A DNA stretch of 7,165 nucleotides. It comes from Aequorivita sp. (GTDB lineage: Bacteria > Bacteroidota > Bacteroidia > Flavobacteriales > Flavobacteriaceae). Position 1 is the first letter of the stretch. Each line of letters begins with the position of its first letter. The translations under genes were made by a program, and so were the position numbers. Below the pieces are notes generated by a model. It had not been told where the DNA came from. It saw only the letters and a list, made by a program, of their open reading frames with translations, and ran no database searches. The stretch spans positions 1 through 7,165 of the forward strand of contig JAGQYZ010000286.1 of the NCBI GenBank assembly GCA_020435865.1. The letters run 5' to 3'. Positions 1 to 6,515 of this stretch are shown here, in pieces.

Positions 1-1731
1 GGAAACCAGTGGCTTCAACCTATTTGGAACGGGGAAAAAGGACTTTTTCCCGGGGAAAATCTTTTTTATTTTGTGTCTTTGGCAGTAGGTATTATCCTTT
101 TTGAAGGCGGATTGACATTAAAACGCAATGAAGTTTCAAAGGTTGGTCCCGTAATTGGCAAATTAATTAGCATCGGCGCGGCCATTACATTTATTGGAGC
201 AGGTGTTGCTGCACACTATGTTTTTGGTTTAAATTGGCGAATTTCTTTTCTTTTTTCTGCCTTGATAATTGTTACGGGACCTACAGTAATCACTCCAATT
301 TTAAGAAATATTCCCCTAAAGAAAGATGTTTCCGCAGTACTAAAGTGGGAAGGAATCTTGATTGACCCAATTGGAGCTTTGGTAGCGGTTTTGGTTTTTG
401 AATTTATTAGTGTTGAGGGTGATTCTGGATATACAAAACAAGCTTTGCTCGATTTTGGAAAAATTGTTTTGATTGGTTTTGCTTTTGGTGTTTCTGCTGG
501 ATATGCGCTTTACATTTCAATAAAAAAGAAGTTTATTCCTCATTATCTTTCAAATGTAGTTTCACTTTCACTGGTTTTGGCTGTTTTTGTTATAAGTGAT
601 CTTTTTGCACACGAGTCTGGTCTTTTGGCCGTGGTAGTTATGGGAATGTTTTTGGGCAATAGCCAGCTACCAAGTTTGAAAGAATTGCTTTATTTCAAGG
701 AATCTTTGAGTGTTTTGCTTATTTCCATTCTCTTTATTCTGCTTTCAGCAAACATAAGCGTTGATGATTTACTGCTAATTTATAATTGGAAAACTGCTAT
801 TTTATTGGCGATTGTAATTTTTGTCCTCAGGCCACTTTCGGTCTTTATGAGTACTATCGGATCTTCACTTAAAACAAACGAAAAAATATTTATCAGTTGG
901 GTAGGTCCGCGCGGGATTGTGGCCGCGGGTATTTCTTCGCTTTTTGGGACAAAACTGGTTTTAAAAGGCGAGGTGGGCGCTGAATATATAACTCCCTTGG
1001 TTTTTTCTGTTGTTTTGATAACGGTACTTTTAAACGCTACAACGGCAAGGTTTGTAGCTTCTTTAGTGGGGGTATTTTTAAAGAAATCTGAAGGAATTCT
1101 CATTGTGGGGGCCTCAAAAGTTTCAAGACTGATAGCCACGTATTTACAGAAAAATAAGCGCCATGTGGTTTTGGTAGATTCTAACCAGTTGCACATCAAC
1201 AAAGCAAAGGAACTTGGCTTGGAGGCATTCAGCTCAAACATTTATGCAGATGATTTGACGGACAATATAGAACTGAACGATGTTGGTTATTTGCTTGCAA
1301 TGACAGGCAGCGATGAGATAAATAAACAGGCAATAAACCGTTTTGGAAAATATTTTGGTGAAAACGGAACGTTCCGATTAATGACTTCAGAAGAAATGCG
1401 GGAGCGTCAAAATCTTTCCGCGAAAGAATTATTTTCCTATACCCACGACTATACACGTTTTACGGAAGTAGCACAAGATTTTCCTTCAATTCAAGAAATT
1501 CCCGTGGAAAGCCATAATCAATTTTTACGTGTACTGAATATTATCGGTGAAAATGAAAACGCAATTCCACTATTTATGAAACGCCCAAATGGTTTTTTGG
1601 ATTTGATTACCGCTCCAACCGAGTTAGAGATAGAGGAAGGCAGCAGCTTAGTCTATCTTGGGAAGCCTATGGATTTTGAAGATGTTGTAAATGCAACCCG
1701 AACAGAAAACGAAGGAAAATCCAAAAAATAA
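1..1731 (+). CDS. Cation:proton antiporter, CPA1/NhaP-like with C-terminal TrkA-N (RCK) domain; 5' end missing
   Basis: Inner-membrane antiporter expected to exchange Na+ or K+ for H+; the ion cannot be read from sequence. The frame is open from base 1, so the gene enters from the left. The GTG at 73 is internal, because the codons before it already read as family sequence (NLFYFVSLAVGIILFEGG). In window numbering (576 residues), about 20-360 are hydrophobic helices of the Na_H_Exchanger type. They include a VTGPTVITPILR stretch, then EGILIDPIGAL with the probable ion-binding Asp at 122, and GPRGIVAAG with Arg304. Residues about 366-470 form a Rossmann-like TrkA-N domain, starting ILIVGASKVSRLIA (glycine loop at 370-375) with the acidic end of strand 2 at Asp393 (VLVDSN). 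The last ~100 residues resemble a degenerate TrkA-C ligand domain. Two features differ from the textbook motifs: Ile replaces Asn in the ND pair, and the GxGxxG loop reads GASKVS. The lipoprotein gene follows after 36 bases with no visible promoter. Family certain; substrate and direction of transport inferred. Confidence 0.92.
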   Translation, partial: GNQWLQPIWNGEKGLFPGENLFYFVSLAVGIILFEGGLTLKRNEVSKVGPVIGKLISIGAAITFIGAGVAAHYVFGLNWRISFLFSALIIVTGPTVITPILRNIPLKKDVSAVLKWEGILIDPIGALVAVLVFEFISVEGDSGYTKQALLDFGKIVLIGFAFGVSAGYALYISIKKKFIPHYLSNVVSLSLVLAVFVISDLFAHESGLLAVVVMGMFLGNSQLPSLKELLYFKESLSVLLISILFILLSANISVDDLLLIYNWKTAILLAIVIFVLRPLSVFMSTIGSSLKTNEKIFISWVGPRGIVAAGISSLFGTKLVLKGEVGAEYITPLVFSVVLITVLLNATTARFVASLVGVFLKKSEGILIVGASKVSRLIATYLQKNKRHVVLVDSNQLHINKAKELGLEAFSSNIYADDLTDNIELNDVGYLLAMTGSDEINKQAINRFGKYFGENGTFRLMTSEEMRERQNLSAKELFSYTHDYTRFTEVAQDFPSIQEIPVESHNQFLRVLNIIGENENAIPLFMKRPNGFLDLITAPTELEIEEGSSLVYLGKPMDFEDVVNATRTENEGKSKK

Positions 1732-1767
1732 TTTCAAAATAGAACCGTTTCAATTAAAAACTTTTTG

Positions 1768-1995
1768 ATGAAGAAAATTTCCATCATTTTACTAATAGCC
1801 TGTTTTTTTTCAATTTTTTCCTGTAAAAAGGATGAAGGTATTAGTTGTACAACCTGCTCTTCACCTGAAACAGCTGACTTTCAAGTTTGCAAGGAGGGTA
1901 ATGGCAATGCTTCAGTAGGTGGACAGGATACGGGAACGCCTTATGATGTATATATTACTGGACTTGAACAGGCAGGAGCGAGTTGTGGAAACTAA
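1768..1995 (+). CDS. Small cysteine-rich lipoprotein, function unknown
   Basis: A 75-residue exported lipoprotein with no assigned function. The ATG at 1768 is chosen over the TTG at 1765 because it begins a classical signal peptide: Lys2-Lys3, a hydrophobic core, and a lipobox-like FSIFSC ending at Cys19. Cys19 would be lipidated, leaving a 57-residue mature protein. Directly after it comes KKDE; acidic or charged residues just behind the lipid-bearing Cys are common in envelope lipoproteins of this phylum. The mature part holds four more cysteines (27, 30, 41, 73), the first two as CTTC, with a Gly/Asn/Asp-rich middle and a C-terminal half with little charge. An even number of cysteines would allow two disulfides in the periplasm or outside; metal binding is an alternative. 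The gene lies 36 bases behind the antiporter, so co-transcription is likely, but a functional link is not shown. I do not recognise a named domain. It is probably a real gene, given the clean signal peptide and lipobox. Confidence 0.8.
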   Translation: MKKISIILLIACFFSIFSCKKDEGISCTTCSSPETADFQVCKEGNGNASVGGQDTGTPYDVYITGLEQAGASCGN

Positions 1996-2009
1996 GTATA
2001 AAACTTAGT
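1991..2009. terminator. Inverted repeat spanning both stop codons of convergent genes; weak bidirectional terminator candidate
   Basis: The arms ACTAAGT (1991-1997) and ACTTAGT (2003-2009) are perfect reverse complements around a five-base loop. The left arm contains the TAA of the lipoprotein (1993-1995) and the right arm contains the TAA of lepA (2005-2007, minus strand). The stem has seven pairs, only two of them G-C, and neither side is followed by a T-tract. It could therefore be at most a weak rho-independent terminator or an mRNA 3'-end stabiliser on both transcripts. The repeat is seen in the sequence; the function is inferred. Confidence 0.4.
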
Positions 2010-3801
2010 CGTTCAACTTAAGTACTGCCATAAAAGCTTCCTGCGGTATTTCTACATTACCCACTTGGCGCATGCGCTTCTTTCCTTTTTTCTGCTTTTC
2101 CAAAAGTTTTCGCTTTCGCGAAATATCACCACCATAACATTTTGCGGTAACATCCTTCCGAAGTGCTTTTACGGTTTCTCGAGCAATTATTTTAGCACCG
2201 ATAGCCGCTTGAATTGGAATATCAAATTGCTGCCGCGGAATAAGCTGGCGTAATTTTTCGCAGATTTTTTTCCCAATATCATACGCATTATCTCTGTGGA
2301 GCAAGGCCGAAAGCGCATCTACAATATTTCCGTTCAATAGAACGTCCACTTTTACAAGATGTGATTGACGCATCCCGATGGGAGAATAATCAAAGGAAGC
2401 ATAGCCTTTTGAAACGGTTTTCAAACGATCATAAAAATCGAAAACAATTTCGGCCAAAGGCATATCAAAAGTAAGTTCAACCCTTTCGGTTGTTAAGTAT
2501 GTTTGGTTGGTAATCTCACCTCTTTTTTCAATACAAAGCGACATTACAGACCCCACAAAGTCAGATTTTGTAATAATTGTTGCTTTAATATAAGGCTCTT
2601 CAACACGATTCAGTTTTGAAGGATCAGGCAAATCAGATGGATTGTTCACCAAAATTGGAACATCTGGTTCCTTATTACTAAAGGCGTGGTAGGAAACGTT
2701 TGGAACAGTTGTTATTACTGTCATATCAAACTCACGTTCCAGCCTTTCTTGAATAATTTCAAGATGGAGCATTCCCAAAAACCCGCAACGGAAACCGAAA
2801 CCGAGTGCCATAGAACTTTCTGGAATGAAAACCAGCGAAGCATCGTTCAGTTGTAATTTTTCCATGGAGTTTCTCAATTCTTCATAATCCTCAGTATCAA
2901 CAGGGTAAATTCCTGCAAAAACCATAGGCTTTACGTCTTCAAAACCTTCAATCATATTAATTGTTGGGTTTTTGGAATCGGTAATTGTATCACCAACTTT
3001 TACTTCTTTCGCTTCCTTTATTCCTGTAATTAAATAACCTACATCGCCTGTTTTAATGACATTTTTGGGTTGTTGTTTCAGTTTTAAAGTTCCCACTTCA
3101 TCAGCAAAATAGCTTTTTCCGGTAGCCATAAACTTTATGTGTTGCCCTTTTTTTATTTCGCCATTCAAAACCCTAAAATAGGTTTCAACGCCACGGAAGG
3201 GATTGTAAACAGAATCAAAAATCAATGCCTGTAAAGACTCATCTGGGTTGCCTTTTGGGGGTGGAATGCGTTCAATAATAGCGCTTAATATTTCGTCAAT
3301 TCCCAGACCTGTTTTGGCACTTGCCGGAATTACCTCCTCTGGCTTGCATCCCAAAAGATCAACAATATCATCAGTTACTTCTTCCACGTTTGCTGAAGGA
3401 AGATCTACTTTGTTTAAAACAGGAATAATTTCCAAATCGTTTTCCAAAGCCAAATAAAGGTTTGAAATTGTCTGCGCCTGTATACTCTGCGCGGCGTCCA
3501 CAATTAGCAAAGCTCCTTCACAAGCGGCGATGGATCTCGAAACTTCATAAGAAAAATCCACGTGGCCTGGCGTGTCTATTAAGTTTAGCGTATATTTTTC
3601 GCCATTGTAAACATAGTCCATCTGAATGGCGTGACTCTTAATGGTAATGCCACGCTCACGTTCCAAGTCCATATTGTCAAGCAGTTGGTCCTGTTTTTCA
3701 CGATCTGTCACTGTACCTGTGGCGTCTAAAAGGCGATCTGCCAAAGTGCTTTTTCCGTGGTCAATATGGGCAATAATGCAAAAATTGCGAATGTTCTTCA
3801 T
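2005..3801 (-). CDS. lepA: Elongation factor 4 (LepA), ribosome-associated GTPase
   Basis: Complete 598-residue protein, close to the usual length of about 600. LepA is a translational GTPase that binds ribosomes. It was described as back-translocating and is also linked to initiation and 30S assembly; it is usually dispensable except under stress. The G domain is intact: P-loop AHIDHGKS (11-18), switch I RERGIT with Thr53, DTPGH (76-80) with the catalytic His80, NKVD (130-133) and SAK (161-163). Domain II follows, then the EF-G-like III and V regions ([10 protein letters not shown] and FDYSPIG stretches). The LepA-specific C-terminal domain comes last, with [20 protein letters not shown] beginning at residue 555. 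Domain IV of EF-G is absent, as expected. The ATG at 3799-3801 is supported by the family's usual N-terminus ([12 protein letters not shown]) and by an AGAAGGA purine run seven bases upstream. The gene is convergent with the lipoprotein and divergent from the receptor, so it is probably transcribed alone from its own promoter. Nothing is missing or broken. Confidence 0.98.
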   Translation of the reverse strand: MKNIRNFCIIAHIDHGKSTLADRLLDATGTVTDREKQDQLLDNMDLERERGITIKSHAIQMDYVYNGEKYTLNLIDTPGHVDFSYEVSRSIAACEGALLIVDAAQSIQAQTISNLYLALENDLEIIPVLNKVDLPSANVEEVTDDIVDLLGCKPEEVIPASAKTGLGIDEILSAIIERIPPPKGNPDESLQALIFDSVYNPFRGVETYFRVLNGEIKKGQHIKFMATGKSYFADEVGTLKLKQQPKNVIKTGDVGYLITGIKEAKEVKVGDTITDSKNPTINMIEGFEDVKPMVFAGIYPVDTEDYEELRNSMEKLQLNDASLVFIPESSMALGFGFRCGFLGMLHLEIIQERLEREFDMTVITTVPNVSYHAFSNKEPDVPILVNNPSDLPDPSKLNRVEEPYIKATIITKSDFVGSVMSLCIEKRGEITNQTYLTTERVELTFDMPLAEIVFDFYDRLKTVSKGYASFDYSPIGMRQSHLVKVDVLLNGNIVDALSALLHRDNAYDIGKKICEKLRQLIPRQQFDIPIQAAIGAKIIARETVKALRKDVTAKCYGGDISRKRKLLEKQKKGKKRMRQVGNVEIPQEAFMAVLKLND

Positions 3802-3808
3802 AAAATTT

Positions 3809-3815
3809 TCCTTCT
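3809..3815 (-). promoter_or_regulatory. Shine-Dalgarno-like site of lepA, within a small hairpin
   Basis: Read on the minus strand this is AGAAGGA, seven bases before the lepA ATG. It is the only clear Shine-Dalgarno-like site before a start in the window. Its AGAAG part pairs perfectly with CTTCT upstream in the leader (the arms at 3811-3815 and 3822-3826 on the plus strand, six-base loop). The site could therefore be partly masked in the mRNA. The stem is only five pairs, so any masking would be mild. Confidence 0.45.
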
Positions 3816-3829
3816 CGTGCTAGAAGCTG

Positions 3830-3837
3830 CAAATATA
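3830..3837 (-). promoter_or_regulatory. Probable lepA promoter, -7 element TATATTTG
   Basis: The minus strand reads TATATTTG here, a perfect match to the Bacteroidota -7 consensus TAnnTTTG. It lies 28 bases upstream of the lepA start codon, which would give a leader of about 20-25 bases. I see no convincing TTG-type -33 element at the usual distance of about 19-22 bases; that stretch is only AT-rich. The position directly before a gene that needs its own promoter supports the call. Confidence 0.5.
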
Positions 3838-3895
3838 GATTAAAAGAGTGATTATATTTATTTTGATTAAAACACTTAAAATTAATGCTTCATGA

Positions 3896-3928
3896 TTGTT
3901 TCTGTTTAATATATTTTTAACATATTTG
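3896..3928 (+). promoter_or_regulatory. Candidate promoter of the outer-membrane receptor gene
   Basis: The plus strand has CATATTTG at 3921-3928, one mismatch (C for T) from the TAnnTTTG -7 element. A TTG lies at 3896-3898, 22 bases before it, within the tolerated spacing for a -33 element. Transcription would start near 3932-3936 and leave a leader of roughly 85 bases before the favoured ATG at 4019. The leader carries a short hairpin (3933-3955). No operator of a known repressor is recognisable. Confidence 0.35.
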
Positions 3929-3932
3929 TAAT

Positions 3933-3955
3933 GCAAAGCTGTAATTCAGCTATGT
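3933..3955 (+). other. Short inverted repeat in the receptor leader
   Basis: AGCTG (3937-3941) and CAGCT (3947-3951) are perfect reverse complements around the loop TAATT. Beyond one A-A mismatch the pairing continues for three more positions (A-T, C-G, G-T). If transcription starts from the candidate promoter just upstream, this hairpin would sit at the very 5' end of the mRNA, where such stems often slow decay. It could equally be a DNA-level operator with two half sites. The repeat is visible; the role is inferred. Confidence 0.3.
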
Positions 3956-4018
3956 TAAATTGTTTTCTCCCCAGAAAAATCATAAATACGGGTGTCGCCC
4001 TAGATGTCTACTTATGCC

Positions 4019-6436
4019 ATGATACGACTTATTTTATTTTTTTGCTGCCTTCAAGGTGGTTTTTTGATGGCGCAGGACCTTTCAATTTCTGGGAAAGTAA
4101 CCAATGCAGAAAACGCTCCATTATCTTTTGTGAATGTGTTGGCCTATAAGGTTGCATCAGAAGCTCCTTCAACAGGGACTACTACCAATGAGGATGGCGC
4201 TTTTAATCTTAATGGTTTGGAGGCTGGAAACTATAAGTTAATTTTCAGTTATATCGGTTTTGAAGATTATATCAAAACCATTGAACTTTCCGCAAATAAA
4301 AATTTGGGAAACATTTTTCTAAATGAAAGTGCTGAAATGCTTGATGAAACGGTTGTTTCAGCAAAGCTACCAACAGTAAAGAAGACCCCTGGAAAATTGA
4401 TTTTCAATGTTGAAAATTCTTCTTTTTCCGTTGGAAGCACTATGGATCTTCTTAAAAAAACTCCAGGTGTTGTTGTAATAGGAGAGGACATTCAAGTGAA
4501 ATTTTCCACACCAACAATCTATATTAATGGCAAACGTGCCTATCTATCTTCTTCTGAAGTAGCTTCTCTTTTGGAGAATATGGATGCTGCCTATATAAAA
4601 TCCGTTGAAGTTATTACAAATCCCTCAGCAAAATATGATGCCGAAGCTGGCACTGTACTGAATATTATTACTTCAAAAGCAATTTCTATCGGTTACAAAG
4701 GATCGGTAGATGCAACTTATGAACAAGGTATTTACCCAAAATACAATTTTGGAACTTCACACTTTTACAAAAACAATTGGCTCAATGTTTATGCCAGTTA
4801 TACCTTCGGAAAAAGGAAGGAATACAAGGAAGATGATAACTATATAAAATTCTTTCAGCCAGACGAGGTTTCAGCAAAATCTATTTGGGAAACAAAGTTC
4901 GACCGAACAACAGAGTATGAAAATCACTACGGCAATGTTACATTGGATTTTACTCTGAGCGATAAAAATTCGCTTAGCCTAACATCAAACATATCCGTTA
5001 CTCCGAAGGTTGACTATTTTAATAACGGAGAATCTTTGATTTATAATTCCCAAAAACAAGTGGATTCATCAGCCACAACATTAAGCCATGTTAACTTCAA
5101 CAAAAACAACCTTGCTTTTGCGTTGGATTATAGCAGAAGTTTAAATGAAAAAGGAGCTACGCTTTCAGCTTCAGCGAATTATATTTATTATGATAACATA
5201 CAAAACCAAAGTGTTAGCTCTGATTATTTTTTTGCTAATGGTGACTTTTTAAGAAATAATAGTTTTCTCACAAATTCAAAGCAGAACAATAATATTTTTA
5301 CTGGCCAAGCTGATGTTTCTTCGGAGCTATTGGGCGGTACTTTTGAAACTGGAGTTAAATTCAGCAATGTAAATACGGATAGTAAAATGGACTTTTTTGA
5401 TACTGAAAACAATTCAAATATTTTCAACAATGCACTGTCTGATAATTTCAATTATAAAGAAAATATTTACGCAGAATACATAAACTTTGAAAAAGATTGG
5501 GAAAAATGGAGTATTTCAATAGGCCTACGTGGCGAATATACTGATATTGACGCCAACTCCCGCTCCTTGGGAAGAGTGAACAACCAACAATATTTTGATT
5601 TTTTCCCTTCTGCATCTTTTCATTACACCATTAATGAAAATAACGGTATTGGACTTAGCTATAGCAGAAGCATTCAACGCCCGCGATATCAAAGTTTGAA
5701 TCCATTTAAATATTTCATTACCGAGCAAAATTTTAATGGCGGTAATCCTAACTTAGTTCCAGCAATTGACGATAAAGTTACTTTGACCATTGACCATAAG
5801 GGCAAATTGTTTTTTGAGTTCTATTATGAAAATGTTGAAAACAGTTTGGACGTGCTCACATTTCAAAATAATGAAAATAGCACGCTGGAAAGTATTGATG
5901 CCAATTTGATTAAAAGCTATCAATACGCTTTTGACATTACTTATTTTAGCTCAATCAATTCATGGTGGTGGCTTCATTTCAACACTTCTACTTTTTACTT
6001 GGCCAATGAATTTTATGCCCTACAAAGCACTCAGGAAAAATATACCAATGATACTTTTGGGCAATATTTATTTCTTACAAACCATATTACACTTTCCAAG
6101 GACCGCTCTTTTACGGCAGATGTAACGGGGAAATATATTTCAAATTTTGTCTTTGGAAACCGATATTTTAAAAATCAAAGTTTTGTGAATATTTCTTTCA
6201 GAAAGGATCTTTGGAACAAGCGCGCAAGCTTGACAATTGGCGTGGATGATATTTTTGATACCCTGAAGGATATGGCCTCAACAACACGCTATTATAATCA
6301 GGACAATTATTATTACGCAAATTTGGAATACAGGTTGTTACGGGTAGGTTTCAAATATAACTTCGGGAATGCACGACTACGTGATAATAGCAAGCAAATA
6401 AAGACTGACGAAGGTGATAGGCTAGAAGGCAATTAA
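4019..6436 (+). CDS. TonB-dependent-receptor-like outer-membrane beta-barrel protein (CarboxypepD_reg-like, plug, OMP_b-brl_3)
   Basis: An 805-residue outer-membrane protein. The ATG at 4019 is preferred to that at 4004, which adds only MSTYA, because it puts Arg3 before the hydrophobic core of a signal peptide probably cut at LMA/QD (residue 18/19). Residues about 21-105 are a carboxypeptidase-regulatory-like beta sandwich (ISGKV, then NEDGAFNLNGLEAGNYKL). Residues about 110-220 are a plug-like region: DETVVSA, LLKKTPGVVV, YINGKR at 168-173, then EVITNPSAKYDAEAG. That last stretch is characteristic of the OMP_b-brl_3 branch rather than of SusC. The rest alternates amphipathic strands rich in Tyr, Phe, Trp and Asn, as in a 22-strand-type barrel. 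The end is a charged tail after VGFKYNFGNARLR instead of a terminal Phe, which I believe is usual for this branch. No SusD partner, TonB/ExbBD genes or sigma/anti-sigma pair lies nearby, so the substrate is unknown; import of a siderophore, peptide or other large ligand is only a guess from the family. Confidence 0.9.
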   Translation: MIRLILFFCCLQGGFLMAQDLSISGKVTNAENAPLSFVNVLAYKVASEAPSTGTTTNEDGAFNLNGLEAGNYKLIFSYIGFEDYIKTIELSANKNLGNIFLNESAEMLDETVVSAKLPTVKKTPGKLIFNVENSSFSVGSTMDLLKKTPGVVVIGEDIQVKFSTPTIYINGKRAYLSSSEVASLLENMDAAYIKSVEVITNPSAKYDAEAGTVLNIITSKAISIGYKGSVDATYEQGIYPKYNFGTSHFYKNNWLNVYASYTFGKRKEYKEDDNYIKFFQPDEVSAKSIWETKFDRTTEYENHYGNVTLDFTLSDKNSLSLTSNISVTPKVDYFNNGESLIYNSQKQVDSSATTLSHVNFNKNNLAFALDYSRSLNEKGATLSASANYIYYDNIQNQSVSSDYFFANGDFLRNNSFLTNSKQNNNIFTGQADVSSELLGGTFETGVKFSNVNTDSKMDFFDTENNSNIFNNALSDNFNYKENIYAEYINFEKDWEKWSISIGLRGEYTDIDANSRSLGRVNNQQYFDFFPSASFHYTINENNGIGLSYSRSIQRPRYQSLNPFKYFITEQNFNGGNPNLVPAIDDKVTLTIDHKGKLFFEFYYENVENSLDVLTFQNNENSTLESIDANLIKSYQYAFDITYFSSINSWWWLHFNTSTFYLANEFYALQSTQEKYTNDTFGQYLFLTNHITLSKDRSFTADVTGKYISNFVFGNRYFKNQSFVNISFRKDLWNKRASLTIGVDDIFDTLKDMASTTRYYNQDNYYYANLEYRLLRVGFKYNFGNARLRDNSKQIKTDEGDRLEGN

Positions 6437-6463
6437 CTTCGTTAACTTCAACCAATTTTTTTT
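6433..6463 (+). terminator. Weak terminator-like element after the receptor gene
   Basis: TTAAC (6433-6437) and GTTAA (6441-6445) pair around a three-base loop, starting on the stop codon of the receptor, and a run of eight T follows at 6456-6463. The stem is short and separated from the T-run by ten bases, so it is not a canonical intrinsic terminator. TTAACTTC also occurs twice (6433-6440 and 6442-6449) as a near-tandem repeat. Termination here is plausible because a strong promoter element for dus follows at once. Confidence 0.25.
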
Positions 6464-6488
6464 AGAAGTACATTTTATTGATATTTAC

Positions 6489-6496
6489 TACTTTTG
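6489..6496 (+). promoter_or_regulatory. Probable dus promoter, -7 element TACTTTTG
   Basis: TACTTTTG matches the Bacteroidota -7 consensus TAnnTTTG exactly and ends 19 bases before the TTG start of the dihydrouridine synthase gene. The expected transcript would start near 6500-6504 and have a very short, almost pure-purine leader, a form compatible with the A-rich, SD-poor initiation regions of this phylum. A TTTAG at 6461-6465 is the nearest thing to a -33 TTTG and is weak. Confidence 0.55.
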
Positions 6497-6515
6497 CAGT
6501 TCAAAAAAGAAAGAA

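Noticed and set aside
73..75. GTG as the start of the antiporter gene
   Set aside because: The same frame is open to base 1 and encodes family-like sequence before it; the membrane domain would lose its first helices. The gene is cut by the window edge.
780..1241. 153-codon open frame on the minus strand
   Set aside because: It lies wholly inside the antiporter's coding sequence in antisense, has no promoter or ribosome-binding signal, and gives no recognisable protein.
4004..4018. ATG at 4004 as the receptor start
   Set aside because: It directly follows an in-frame TAG and adds only MSTYA before a good signal peptide. The ATG at 4019 gives a more usual n-region. This remains a close call.
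4034..4076. Lipoprotein signal at the Cys-Cys of the receptor's N-terminus
   Set aside because: The residue before the first Cys is Phe, not the small residue of a lipobox. A later AQ site fits ordinary signal peptidase I.
3931..4149. 72-codon plus-strand frame starting just after the candidate receptor promoter, a possible leader peptide
   Set aside because: It overlaps the receptor gene by more than 130 bases in another frame and its protein looks random. It starts essentially at the predicted transcript end, with no room for ribosome binding.
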